From a bacterium (GTDB lineage Bacteria > JALSQH01): a stretch of 8,608 nt of DNA. This document shows positions 1 to 6,193 of the stretch, one piece after another (position 1 is the first letter of the stretch; each line of letters begins with the position of its first letter). Below the pieces are notes generated by a model. It saw only the letters and a list, made by a program, of their open reading frames with translations. It made no database searches and was not told the origin of the DNA. The DNA lies in NCBI GenBank assembly GCA_026985515.1, contig JALSQH010000191.1, positions 1-8,608 on the forward strand, in the 5' to 3' direction. A program made the position numbers and the translations under genes.

Positions 1-105
1 CTTTACCTCGCTGAAGAAGGAATAGAAGAACCTGTAATGTTCAGAGAAGTTGTGAGTATACCTTTTCAGATGGAGGGGATTCAACCCTCTGGGAAGAGGA
101 AATGA
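1..105 (+). CDS. C-terminal end of a probable type II secretion pseudopilin GspJ (partial)
   Basis: An open frame enters from the left edge and ends at TGA 103-105, giving 34 residues that finish ...GIQPSGKRK. Its stop overlaps the start of gspK in an ATGA junction (102-105), so the two are almost certainly co-transcribed and translationally coupled. In type II secretion operons the gene just before gspK is usually gspJ, a minor pseudopilin of the periplasmic pseudopilus tip, and the visible FREVVSIPF stretch is compatible with a GspJ C-terminal beta-strand. The fragment is too short to prove this; the name rests mainly on gene order. The N-terminal prepilin signal lies outside the window. 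Confidence 0.55.
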   Translation, partial: LYLAEEGIEEPVMFREVVSIPFQMEGIQPSGKRK

Positions 106-1148
106 AGGATAAAGGAGCGGCTCTTTTAATTACGGTTATGCTGATTGCTGCCATGACATACCTGATCACTGAGCTCACCTATACTTCAAGAGTAAACATC
201 TCTTCCACACAAAATTTTGTGAATAGAATGAAGGCCTATTACCTTGCGAGGAGTGGGGTAGAAGCGGCAAAACTTCTTTTATCCTATGATCTTGAACAGG
301 ACAGGGAGAATCATAAAAGATTAGATTACATTGCAAAGTGGGAAGAGAATCCCCTCAATCAGCAGAGCTTTGATGAAGTGTGGTCTTACTTTGCAACTGA
401 TCGACCTCCCATTCCTTTGAGAGATTTTGGGGCGGTTTCGCTGAAGATAGAGGATGAGGAATCAAAGATAAATCTGAACGCTATTAATCGGGGGAAAGCG
501 TCGGAGAAAGGTTTGCGTGACCCCGAGATAAGGAGATTCGTATCTTATCTGGAAAAACTTGGCGTTGATCCTGATGTTGCAGAATCCTTTGTTTTCCCCT
601 TGATTGACTGGATTGATTACAACGATGATCCTCTTCCAGATGGTGCGGAGTCTGCCTATTATCTTACACTGAGCCCTCCCTATGAGGCGAGAAACAGTAT
701 GTTACCCCATTTTTCAGATCTTTTTATGATAAAGAATTCCACAATTGAACTCATGAAAAAAATTGCTCCCTATGTGACTGTTTATCCAAAGGAAAAGACG
801 AAAAATTTCTTCCTCAATGTCAACACAGCACCTGCAAAAGTCCTTATGTATCTCAGTCCCGATATTGATGAAGAAATGGCTGATGAAATAGTTCAGGCAA
901 GGGAGGAGGGTCCTTTTGAAACAATGGCTGATTTTAAAGATGTCCTTGCTGATGTGGGTCTGACTGAAGATGAGATCAGAGATATTATCACCTTCAGCAG
1001 CAAGTATAATCTAAGAGTGAGACTCTACAGTGATACTTTTTCTGTCAGATCAACTGGCTTTTTCTCAGATTCTTCAGTAACAATTGATACGGTCCTCAGA
1101 AGAAGGGGAAACAACAGATTTGATGTCTACTACTGGTCAATTCACTGA
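102..1148 (+). CDS. gspK: Type II secretion system minor pseudopilin GspK
   Basis: GspK caps the tip of the type II secretion pseudopilus with GspI and GspJ. The 348-residue product opens MKDKG followed by a hydrophobic helix (about residues 6-24), a prepilin-peptidase type leader with cleavage expected after Gly5. The usual Glu at mature position 5 is absent (Ile), as is typical of GspK. The globular domain shows family hallmarks: SKINLNAIN near residue 125, DWIDYNDDPLPDGAE at about 169-183, a PPYEARN stretch, then NVNTAP at 239-244 followed by a helix-hairpin-helix-like segment (VLMYL...EIVQAREEGPFETMADF). The length matches the family (about 300-350). The start is fixed by the ATGA overlap with the preceding gene and a GAGGA-type ribosome site just before it. 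The 3' end overlaps the opposing DUF72 gene by 7 bp. No gspL or gspM follows on this strand within the window. Confidence 0.93.
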   Translation: MKDKGAALLITVMLIAAMTYLITELTYTSRVNISSTQNFVNRMKAYYLARSGVEAAKLLLSYDLEQDRENHKRLDYIAKWEENPLNQQSFDEVWSYFATDRPPIPLRDFGAVSLKIEDEESKINLNAINRGKASEKGLRDPEIRRFVSYLEKLGVDPDVAESFVFPLIDWIDYNDDPLPDGAESAYYLTLSPPYEARNSMLPHFSDLFMIKNSTIELMKKIAPYVTVYPKEKTKNFFLNVNTAPAKVLMYLSPDIDEEMADEIVQAREEGPFETMADFKDVLADVGLTEDEIRDIITFSSKYNLRVRLYSDTFSVRSTGFFSDSSVTIDTVLRRRGNNRFDVYYWSIH

Positions 1149-1876
1149 TTTATGATTTCAATCATTTCAAGAGCATTTCTTGGGGCATAGGCATTGGTAT
1201 CGTTGTTGAAGTAGATGTAGAGTTGCTGAAAATTTTTTTCTCTCACCTGATTCCACCACCATTTTAATTCCTCTTTCGAATAGAGATGATTGTACCAGGC
1301 GTTTTTTCCATGGAATCTGATGTAGATAAGAGAAGATGTCTGAACGAGCTGATCCTCAAAATCAGGAGCACTGATGCTGCAGAATGTAATGTTGTTTTTT
1401 TCAAAAGCTTCAAAAACTTCTTCTCTCCACCATGAATTGTGTCTGAATTCAACCACATTCCTGCGTGATGGGTCAAGATTTTCGACTATTCTGTGAAGGT
1501 TTTCTTCACTGTACTTGAAGGATGGTGGCATCTGAAACAGAAAAACCCCCACTTTTTCCTTCAAAGTTTCATCAACTATATCGTAAAACTCCTTCAGTCT
1601 ATCTTTAATGTTTTTCAACCTGTGAAGATGGGTGATTTCTCTGTTTACTTTCACGGCAAATTTAAAATTTTCAGGTGAATCCCTGTACCATTTTCTGAGA
1701 CTGTTTCTGGTGGGAAATCTGTAAAAGGTGGAGTTAATTTCCACTGTGTTGAAGTACTTCGCATAGAATTTGAACCACTGGGAAGGTTTCATATCTTCTG
1801 GATAAAATTTCCCTTTCCAGCTCCAGTAAAAGTAACCTGAACAACCCACAAATATGTTCTTTTTTTCACTCATCAC
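1142..1876 (-). CDS. DUF72 (YecE-like) TIM-barrel protein of unknown function
   Basis: The 244-residue product carries the signature pattern of the DUF72/YecE family. It has VGCSGYFYWSWKGKFYP at about residues 10-26, FNTVEINSTFYRFP at 42-55, the FKFAVKVNREITH strand, a VVEFRHNSWW strand, YIRFHG, and a C-terminal YIYFNNDTNAYAPRNA segment. Family structures are TIM barrels; no biochemical activity is firmly established. Length is normal (about 230-260). No signal peptide is present, so it should be cytosolic. The first possible start at 1874-1876 is GTG and the next codon (1871-1873) is ATG; either could serve. No Shine-Dalgarno sequence precedes them, and a promoter-like sequence ends only about 6 nt upstream, suggesting a leaderless message. 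The gene is monocistronic, convergent with gspK (7-bp overlap) and divergent from the metallo-hydrolase gene. Confidence 0.92.
   Translation of the reverse strand: MMSEKKNIFVGCSGYFYWSWKGKFYPEDMKPSQWFKFYAKYFNTVEINSTFYRFPTRNSLRKWYRDSPENFKFAVKVNREITHLHRLKNIKDRLKEFYDIVDETLKEKVGVFLFQMPPSFKYSEENLHRIVENLDPSRRNVVEFRHNSWWREEVFEAFEKNNITFCSISAPDFEDQLVQTSSLIYIRFHGKNAWYNHLYSKEELKWWWNQVREKNFQQLYIYFNNDTNAYAPRNALEMIEIINQ
1150..1167. repeat. 18-bp near-perfect direct repeat, copy 1 (end of DUF72 gene)
   Basis: This copy reads ttatgatttcaatcattt on the plus strand and lies inside the last codons of the DUF72 gene, encoding part of its MIEII tail. It matches 1877-1894 at 17 of 18 positions and contains the inverted repeat ATGATT-N2-AATCAT. 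As coding sequence it needs no extra function; it is listed because the partner copy sits exactly at the other end of the same gene. Confidence 0.5.
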
Positions 1877-1894
1877 TTATGATTTTAATCATTT
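1877..1894. repeat. 18-bp near-perfect direct repeat, copy 2 (immediately upstream of DUF72 start)
   Basis: This copy reads ttatgattttaatcattt on the plus strand, directly abutting the GTG start of the DUF72 gene on its 5' side. It contains the inverted repeat ATGATT-TT-AATCAT, which overlaps the proposed -10 element of the DUF72 promoter. It could be an operator-like site or the trace of a small duplication; in AT-rich DNA chance is also possible. Confidence 0.5.
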
Positions 1895-1910
1895 ATGCGT
1901 GGCTTATCAA
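1882..1910 (-). promoter_or_regulatory. Predicted sigma70-type promoter of the DUF72 gene
   Basis: Read on the minus strand, TTGATA (1905-1910) is separated by exactly 17 bp from TAAAAT (1882-1887), close to the TTGACA-17-TATAAT consensus. Transcription would begin about 6-8 nt further on, at or within the GTG/ATG start region (1871-1876), leaving essentially no 5' leader. This agrees with the lack of any Shine-Dalgarno sequence before that gene. Confidence 0.55.
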
Positions 1911-1919
1911 GAACAGCGG

Positions 1920-1947
1920 TAGTTTTAAAATCAGTTTGTGGTATAAT
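1920..1947 (+). promoter_or_regulatory. Predicted extended -10 promoter of the metallo-hydrolase gene
   Basis: A perfect TATAAT lies at 1942-1947 and is preceded by TG one base upstream (1939-1940), forming an extended -10 element. The -35 region is poor (TAGTTT at 1920-1925 with a 16-bp spacer), as is normal when an extended -10 is used. The expected transcription start near 1954 leaves a leader of about 20 nt that contains a strong ribosome site, GGGAGGAG at 1963-1970. Confidence 0.65.
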
Positions 1948-1973
1948 TTATTTAACCCCTCAGGGAGGAGAAA

Positions 1974-2909
1974 ATGCTTCTATACTTAAGGTACAGGAGA
2001 GGCCAGAAGTGGGTCAGGGAAAGACTCAATGAAATCCCTGAAATAAAGATTGATCCAGATTTTCTTGGAGAAGTTGAGAGTGTCAAAATAACTTTTCTTG
2101 TGGATTACTATCCTGTTGATGAGAGATTTAAAGGGGAACCCGGAGTTTCCTACCATGTGAATGCTGATGGATACAGGGTCTTGTTTGATACAGGTTTTAA
2201 TGCCAGTAATGAGGAACCTTCACCTCTGTTGCACAATGCCAGTTTGCTGAATATAAAATTACCTGAGGAAATTGACGCAGTTGTAATTTCACACATGCAC
2301 CTTGATCACATAGGAGGAATGAGAAATCAAATCAGAAGAACTTTCTCTCTTTCCAGAAAGGATCTCGATTTAACGGGAAAAATTGCCTTTGTGCCTGTAA
2401 AGATGAGCCATCCCACTGCTGATGTGGTTGTGAATTCAACACCCACCATCATATCAAAGGGTGTCCTGGTAACAGAACCCCTTCCCTCCATGCTCTATTT
2501 TATGGGTAAAACACTGGAACAGGCTCTGGTTATAAATCTGAAGGGCAGGGGTCTTGTGGTTATTGTTGGATGTGGACATCAGAAGGTTCAGAATCTGGTC
2601 AATTATCTTGAAAAACTGGTTCCCGTAAAAATTTATGCTGTTATTGGTGGTGTGCATCTTCCTGTAACCCAGAGCAGAGAGACAAGGTTTGGTCTTCCGG
2701 TGCAGAAAATTCTCGGCACGGGTAAACCCCCGTGGAATTCACCTTCCAGAAAGGATGTTGAAGATCTGATTCAATTCCTGAAAGAAAAAGGTGTAAAAAA
2801 GGTAGGAATTTCAGCTCACGACTCCTGTGACTATACTCTGGGGAGGTTCAGGGAGGAATGGGGAAATGATTATATTGAAATTAAGGCTGGAAGTTCCGTG
2901 GAGCTATGA
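1974..2909 (+). CDS. Metallo-beta-lactamase-fold metal-dependent hydrolase (COG1237-like)
   Basis: The 311-residue cytosolic protein has the metallo-beta-lactamase fold pattern. VLFDTGFN contains Asp72. The metal-binding HxHxDH motif is HMHLDH at residues 107-112. The later ligand regions are VGCGH (His202) and IGGVHL (His228). The GCGH and GGxHL pair is characteristic of the COG1237 branch, which includes dihydropterin ribofuranosylaminobenzene phosphate synthase-like proteins; the actual substrate cannot be told from sequence. The C-terminal region reads SAHDSCDYTLG (His282), whereas I recall a shorter H-C-T type motif there in COG1237 members, so this may be a subgroup. The start follows a strong GGGAGGAG ribosome site (1963-1970) with a 3-nt gap and sits under its own extended -10 promoter. 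Its stop overlaps the next start as ATGA (2906-2909), indicating a coupled two-gene operon. Confidence 0.88.
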   Translation: MLLYLRYRRGQKWVRERLNEIPEIKIDPDFLGEVESVKITFLVDYYPVDERFKGEPGVSYHVNADGYRVLFDTGFNASNEEPSPLLHNASLLNIKLPEEIDAVVISHMHLDHIGGMRNQIRRTFSLSRKDLDLTGKIAFVPVKMSHPTADVVVNSTPTIISKGVLVTEPLPSMLYFMGKTLEQALVINLKGRGLVVIVGCGHQKVQNLVNYLEKLVPVKIYAVIGGVHLPVTQSRETRFGLPVQKILGTGKPPWNSPSRKDVEDLIQFLKEKGVKKVGISAHDSCDYTLGRFREEWGNDYIEIKAGSSVEL

Positions 2910-3751
2910 GAAAAGTTGTACTCTTTCTGCTATTCCTTCCCCTTGTGCTGGATGGGTATGAAAACTGGTCATCTTTTCTGAAGGAGCTTTATTCTTCATC
3001 TGCCCCCTACAATTCCTGGGGCTTCGTGGGGGAGACGAGAGGCGGTTGTTTTTTCCTTGTTAACATTGTGTATCATGAGAAAGAGTCAGTTAATACAGTT
3101 CAGATCCTGACGCCTGGTGGAAAGATATTTGAGAGAACTACCAGGTCCTCTTCCCCCATTTTTGATCCTGAAAAATTTTATTACTCTGGAGGTGATATTG
3201 AAGTAAGGATAACCGGATATGGCCTTGATTTTTCAGCAAAATCACCTGCAATAAAGTTTCAAGCGAAACCTGATCGTAAATTTATTTCCCCCTTCAGGTC
3301 CATCAGGGCAGGTCCTCTGACTCTTGATCTTCCCATGTGGAGATGGAGGTTTAGTGGCTGGATTGAACTTGATGGAATCAGATACAGAGTAAAGTGGGTG
3401 AGAGTGTATCATTTTGGTGGAAACAAAAGTTTTGCAGGGAAAATTTTTGTTAAGTCAACTCCCGGATATTCTATTTTCGGGATTGTGAGAAATGATGGAA
3501 TTTTTCTCCTGCAGAAAGATGGTAAATTTTACATGGTGAGGGGTGCAATAGTAAAGAAAAACGGAGAAAAACTCAGTATCGTTGCAACTGAGGGAGAAAA
3601 GAAATTGTTTTTGAGCTTCTCAGAAGGGGGTTCACACGATTCAGAGAGTTGCAGGCCGCTTTCCGCTGTGAAATTCCAGTTTGTCATCCATCCTCCCTAC
3701 TATTCAGTTCCAGGGAGAGGTCTTCTCACCTGTGTATCTGAAAGTGAATAA
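2906..3751 (+). CDS. Secreted beta-rich protein, possibly AttH/CrtC or tocopherol-cyclase-like lipocalin fold
   Basis: I do not recognise this 281-residue protein with certainty. Residues 1-17 (MRKVVLFLLFLPLVLDG) form a signal peptide with no lipobox cysteine, so it should be exported to the periplasm or beyond. The rest is rich in aromatic residues and alternating strand patterns, with no coiled coil or further membrane helix. The segment FSGWIELDGIRYRV (149-162), followed by a Trp-rich turn and VYHFGGNKSF (167-176), resembles the repeated strand and 'DHxxG' turn of AttH/CrtC/tocopherol-cyclase-like beta-barrel proteins. The preceding GFVGETRGGCFFLVNI (39-54) could be the first strands of such a barrel. 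This family assignment is inference. The ATGA overlap with the metallo-hydrolase gene suggests a shared pathway. The ribosome site (GGAG only 2 nt before ATG) is poorly spaced, so coupling probably matters. The 3' end overlaps the opposing envC-like gene by 26 bp. Confidence 0.75.
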   Translation: MRKVVLFLLFLPLVLDGYENWSSFLKELYSSSAPYNSWGFVGETRGGCFFLVNIVYHEKESVNTVQILTPGGKIFERTTRSSSPIFDPEKFYYSGGDIEVRITGYGLDFSAKSPAIKFQAKPDRKFISPFRSIRAGPLTLDLPMWRWRFSGWIELDGIRYRVKWVRVYHFGGNKSFAGKIFVKSTPGYSIFGIVRNDGIFLLQKDGKFYMVRGAIVKKNGEKLSIVATEGEKKLFLSFSEGGSHDSESCRPLSAVKFQFVIHPPYYSVPGRGLLTCVSESE

Positions 3752-4751
3752 ATTTTTCAGGATTTACAGGCTTTTCACCTTTTCTGATCTCAAAGTAAAG
3801 TGTTGAATCCTGCCCGTAATCTGCAACCACACCGATTATCTGCCCTCTCTCCACATAATCATCCTTTCTCACCACTGGCACTTCAAGGTGCCCGTAAACT
3901 GAAAAGTAATTTCCCGGGTGTCTTATAAGGACCACATAGTCGTAACCTTTCAATGGTCCTGCAAATTCCACAAAACCAGAATAAATGCTCTTTACCGGCG
4001 TTAAAGGTTTCGTTTTTATCTCCACTCCGGGTGAAAATAGTTCAATTTTGCTTTCCGGATCAAAGTAATATCCGAAGGGTTTTACCACATTTCCATTAAC
4101 GGGAGATTCCAGTTGTTCTCCTTCTGAAAAAGGTTTTCCCGGAGTATTCTCATATGTAATCTGAAGTTCACCGATGCTTTTCCTTCTCATTTTCAGATAT
4201 TCTTTTAGGGTTTTTTTGTTTGAAAAAATTTTCTTTATGAGGCTGAGCTTTTCTTCCCTCTCATTTTTGATTTTCTCCAGCGTTTCTTTTATCAGTGCAG
4301 TCACTTTTTCCACCTGCTTTAAATGCTTTTTTTTCTGAGCCCTTATCTTTTCCATTTCTCCCGTGAGATTATTGAGATTTCTGATTCTTGAACCAATTTC
4401 CGCAGCTATTTCACTTTCGTATGTAAAGACTTCTCTGATTTCAGGTGAAAAGGTGGAGAGGAGAAGGGATATGTCGCTGCTCGTGGAAGGGTCAAAATTT
4501 CCCAGTAACTTTATCTCATCTATAAATTTTTTCTTCTCTGCTTTTAGCCTGGTGTATTTGAGGGTGATTCTTTTAATCTCCTGATTCAGCTTTTTCTCCT
4601 CTTCTGAATAACTTTTTAACTTTTCAAGAAGGTTGAAATATTCATTTTCCAGTTTGAGGTACTCCTGGAGGGGATCGGAAGTGGCACCGTACAGGAAAAG
4701 GGAAGTGATCAGGGTCAGAATTGATAAAATTACTTTACCCTGTTTCATCAT
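3726..4751 (-). CDS. envC: EnvC-like periplasmic murein hydrolase activator: coiled coil plus degenerate LytM/M23 domain
   Basis: This 341-residue protein has an N-terminal signal peptide (about 1-23, ending LYGA) and long Lys/Glu-rich coiled-coil segments (about 30-85 and 110-195). A C-terminal LytM domain starts near SPVNGNV at residue 216. In an active M23 peptidase the zinc ligands come from HxxxD and HxH. Here they are S240/E244 (in LFSPGVEI) and T317/Y319 (in STLYFEI), so all the zinc ligands are gone. His288 in VYGHL remains. The fold landmarks GQIIGVV and FEIRKGEKPVNP are kept. This is the pattern of EnvC, a non-enzymatic amidase activator recruited by FtsEX. Position directly after ftsE and ftsX, with a 17-bp overlap with ftsX, supports the call. 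Two ATGs in a row are possible starts; GGAG (4754-4757) is better spaced for the second (4746-4748). It may be a functional analogue rather than a strict EnvC orthologue. Confidence 0.88.
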   Translation of the reverse strand: MMKQGKVILSILTLITSLFLYGATSDPLQEYLKLENEYFNLLEKLKSYSEEEKKLNQEIKRITLKYTRLKAEKKKFIDEIKLLGNFDPSTSSDISLLLSTFSPEIREVFTYESEIAAEIGSRIRNLNNLTGEMEKIRAQKKKHLKQVEKVTALIKETLEKIKNEREEKLSLIKKIFSNKKTLKEYLKMRRKSIGELQITYENTPGKPFSEGEQLESPVNGNVVKPFGYYFDPESKIELFSPGVEIKTKPLTPVKSIYSGFVEFAGPLKGYDYVVLIRHPGNYFSVYGHLEVPVVRKDDYVERGQIIGVVADYGQDSTLYFEIRKGEKPVNPEKFIHFQIHR

Positions 4752-5550
4752 GTCTCCGTGAAACTATACTCAGAAATGAACTTATCACTCCTGTAGCAAT
4801 ACCCAGGAGAATGGTTGTACCCATAGTGGCGAAATCGGGGGAAATGAGATTTGCCGGATACTTCTGCCATGCCGCTTTCATCAGTATGAAAAACACCACT
4901 GCAAGCAATCCGCTGCCCGTACCAATGAATATGCCTTCCAGAAAAAGCGGAACCGAAATGAAAATTGAGTCAGCTCCCAGCAGTTTCAGTATCTCAATTT
5001 CTTCATGGTGAGATATAAAGGAAAGCTGGATCGTGAAAATTGTTATGACTATTATTCCACCTATGAGGGTTATGGAAAATATGATTAGAAATGTACGGAT
5101 CATTCCTGCCATTTTTCTGATCTTTGATTCTCCGGGAGCCACACTGCTTATTTTTTCAATGTACTTCTGCAACTCCGCTGGAAAAACCCTTTTTCCTATC
5201 CCACCATCCGCAACAATGGTTAACGGTACAATTTTAAGCAGTTCCTCTGGAATCTTTTCCCCATAAAGATATCTGAGCTTGTATTCAGGAGTGATTATTC
5301 GGTAGATTTTAATATTTCTCTCTTTGAGGATTTCTGTCATTTTTTTCAGTTCAGTTTTGGATATCTTACCTTTCACAAAAATGTAACTTCTATTCCTTTC
5401 CGGATAGTGTGTAGTGTTCTTAAGTATCTGGAAAGTTATGGCGAAGATAAGAAGCGAGAATCCTCCTATTACAATCGTTATCATCACTCTGAAGGTATCT
5501 TTTCTGATGTATGACAGAAAGGTGCCAATCCAGTATTTTGCTTTATTCAC
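4735..5550 (-). CDS. ftsX: Cell division ABC transporter permease-like protein FtsX
   Basis: The 271-residue membrane protein has the FtsX layout. A short cytoplasmic N-terminus (MNKAKYWIGTFLSYIRKD) precedes membrane helix 1 (about 22-43) and an extracytoplasmic domain of about 110 residues. Helix 2 lies at about 154-178, a cytoplasmic coupling segment HHEEIEILKLLGAD at 181-194, helix 3 at about 196-222 and helix 4 at about 243-265. The EIEILKLLGA motif is the hallmark of FtsX/MacB-type subunits and contacts the ATPase. FtsX passes ATP-driven changes in FtsE to a periplasmic partner, here plausibly the EnvC-like product encoded next. It is somewhat shorter than Escherichia coli FtsX because the cytoplasmic N-terminus is short. 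The start is GTG (5548-5550), lying within the last codons of ftsE (8-bp overlap), with GGAG (5560-5563) 9 nt upstream. Confidence 0.92.
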   Translation of the reverse strand: MNKAKYWIGTFLSYIRKDTFRVMITIVIGGFSLLIFAITFQILKNTTHYPERNRSYIFVKGKISKTELKKMTEILKERNIKIYRIITPEYKLRYLYGEKIPEELLKIVPLTIVADGGIGKRVFPAELQKYIEKISSVAPGESKIRKMAGMIRTFLIIFSITLIGGIIVITIFTIQLSFISHHEEIEILKLLGADSIFISVPLFLEGIFIGTGSGLLAVVFFILMKAAWQKYPANLISPDFATMGTTILLGIATGVISSFLSIVSRRHDETG

Positions 5551-6193
5551 TTACGATTTCTCCATGATCTATTTTGATTATTCTGGCTGGAAAAAGTGAC
5601 AGGATCTCGGTGCTGTGGGTTGCTAGTACCACTGTTACACCCTTGAGATTTATCTCCTTGAGAAGGTAGATTATTTCTATTGCCATTTCTTCATCAAGAT
5701 TTCCAGTTGGCTCATCAGCGAGGAGAATGTAAGGATCATTCGCTATTGCTCTGGCAATGGCTACTCTCTGTTGTTCTCCACCTGAAAGTTCATCTGGATA
5801 TGCCCATCTTTTTGAAAATAAGCCCACGAAGTTGAGAAGATAATTAACCCTCGATTCGATTTTTTCCTTTTTAACCCCTGCAATAAGCAAAGGAATGGCA
5901 ACATTCTCATATATGGTTCGGTGCTTGAGAAGCTTGAAGTCCTGGAAAACGATCCCGATTTCCCTTCTCAACTTTGCAGGATTATCAATTCCAGTTATAT
6001 CATTTCCCCTGACAAAAATTTTGCCATCTGTGGGTCTTGTTCCCCGGTAGATGAGAGACATCAGAGTGCTTTTACCTGCTCCACTGGGACCGGTTATGTA
6101 GACGAATTCTCCTTTCCTGATCTTTAAAGTAACATCCTTCAGAGCATAAATTCCCGGCGGGTAAATTTTGGTAACATGAAAAAATTCAATCAT
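5543..6193 (-). CDS. ftsE: Cell division ATP-binding protein FtsE
   Basis: The 216-residue ABC ATPase has all catalytic motifs. Walker A is GPSGAGKST (35-43), the Q-loop is VFQD with Gln84, and the signature is LSGGEQQ (136-142). Walker B is ILLADEP with Asp160/Glu161, the D-loop is GNLD (164-167), and the H-loop is ATHS with His193. The opening [14 protein letters not shown] and the FQDFKLL stretch are typical of FtsE rather than of LolD/MacB. Length is close to the usual 222. FtsE binds FtsX on the cytoplasmic face, and ATP hydrolysis controls septal peptidoglycan cleavage. The ATG at 6191-6193 overlaps the last codons of the transketolase C-subunit gene by 8 bp. No strong independent ribosome site is evident, so translation is probably coupled. 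Identification is firm because ftsX follows directly. Confidence 0.95.
   Translation of the reverse strand: MIEFFHVTKIYPPGIYALKDVTLKIRKGEFVYITGPSGAGKSTLMSLIYRGTRPTDGKIFVRGNDITGIDNPAKLRREIGIVFQDFKLLKHRTIYENVAIPLLIAGVKKEKIESRVNYLLNFVGLFSKRWAYPDELSGGEQQRVAIARAIANDPYILLADEPTGNLDEEMAIEIIYLLKEINLKGVTVVLATHSTEILSLFPARIIKIDHGEIVSE

Noticed and set aside
4201-4240. T-rich run that might be a terminator
   Set aside because: It lies inside the coiled-coil coding region of the envC-like gene, where it is the complement of Lys/Phe codons, and no stem precedes it.
3726-4751. Active M23 zinc endopeptidase
   Set aside because: All zinc-ligand positions (S240, E244, Y319) and the first residue of the HxH motif (T317) are substituted, so catalytic activity is not expected.
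4721-5011. 96-codon plus-strand open frame opposite ftsX
   Set aside because: It is antisense to the membrane helices of FtsX and has no ribosome site or family pattern.
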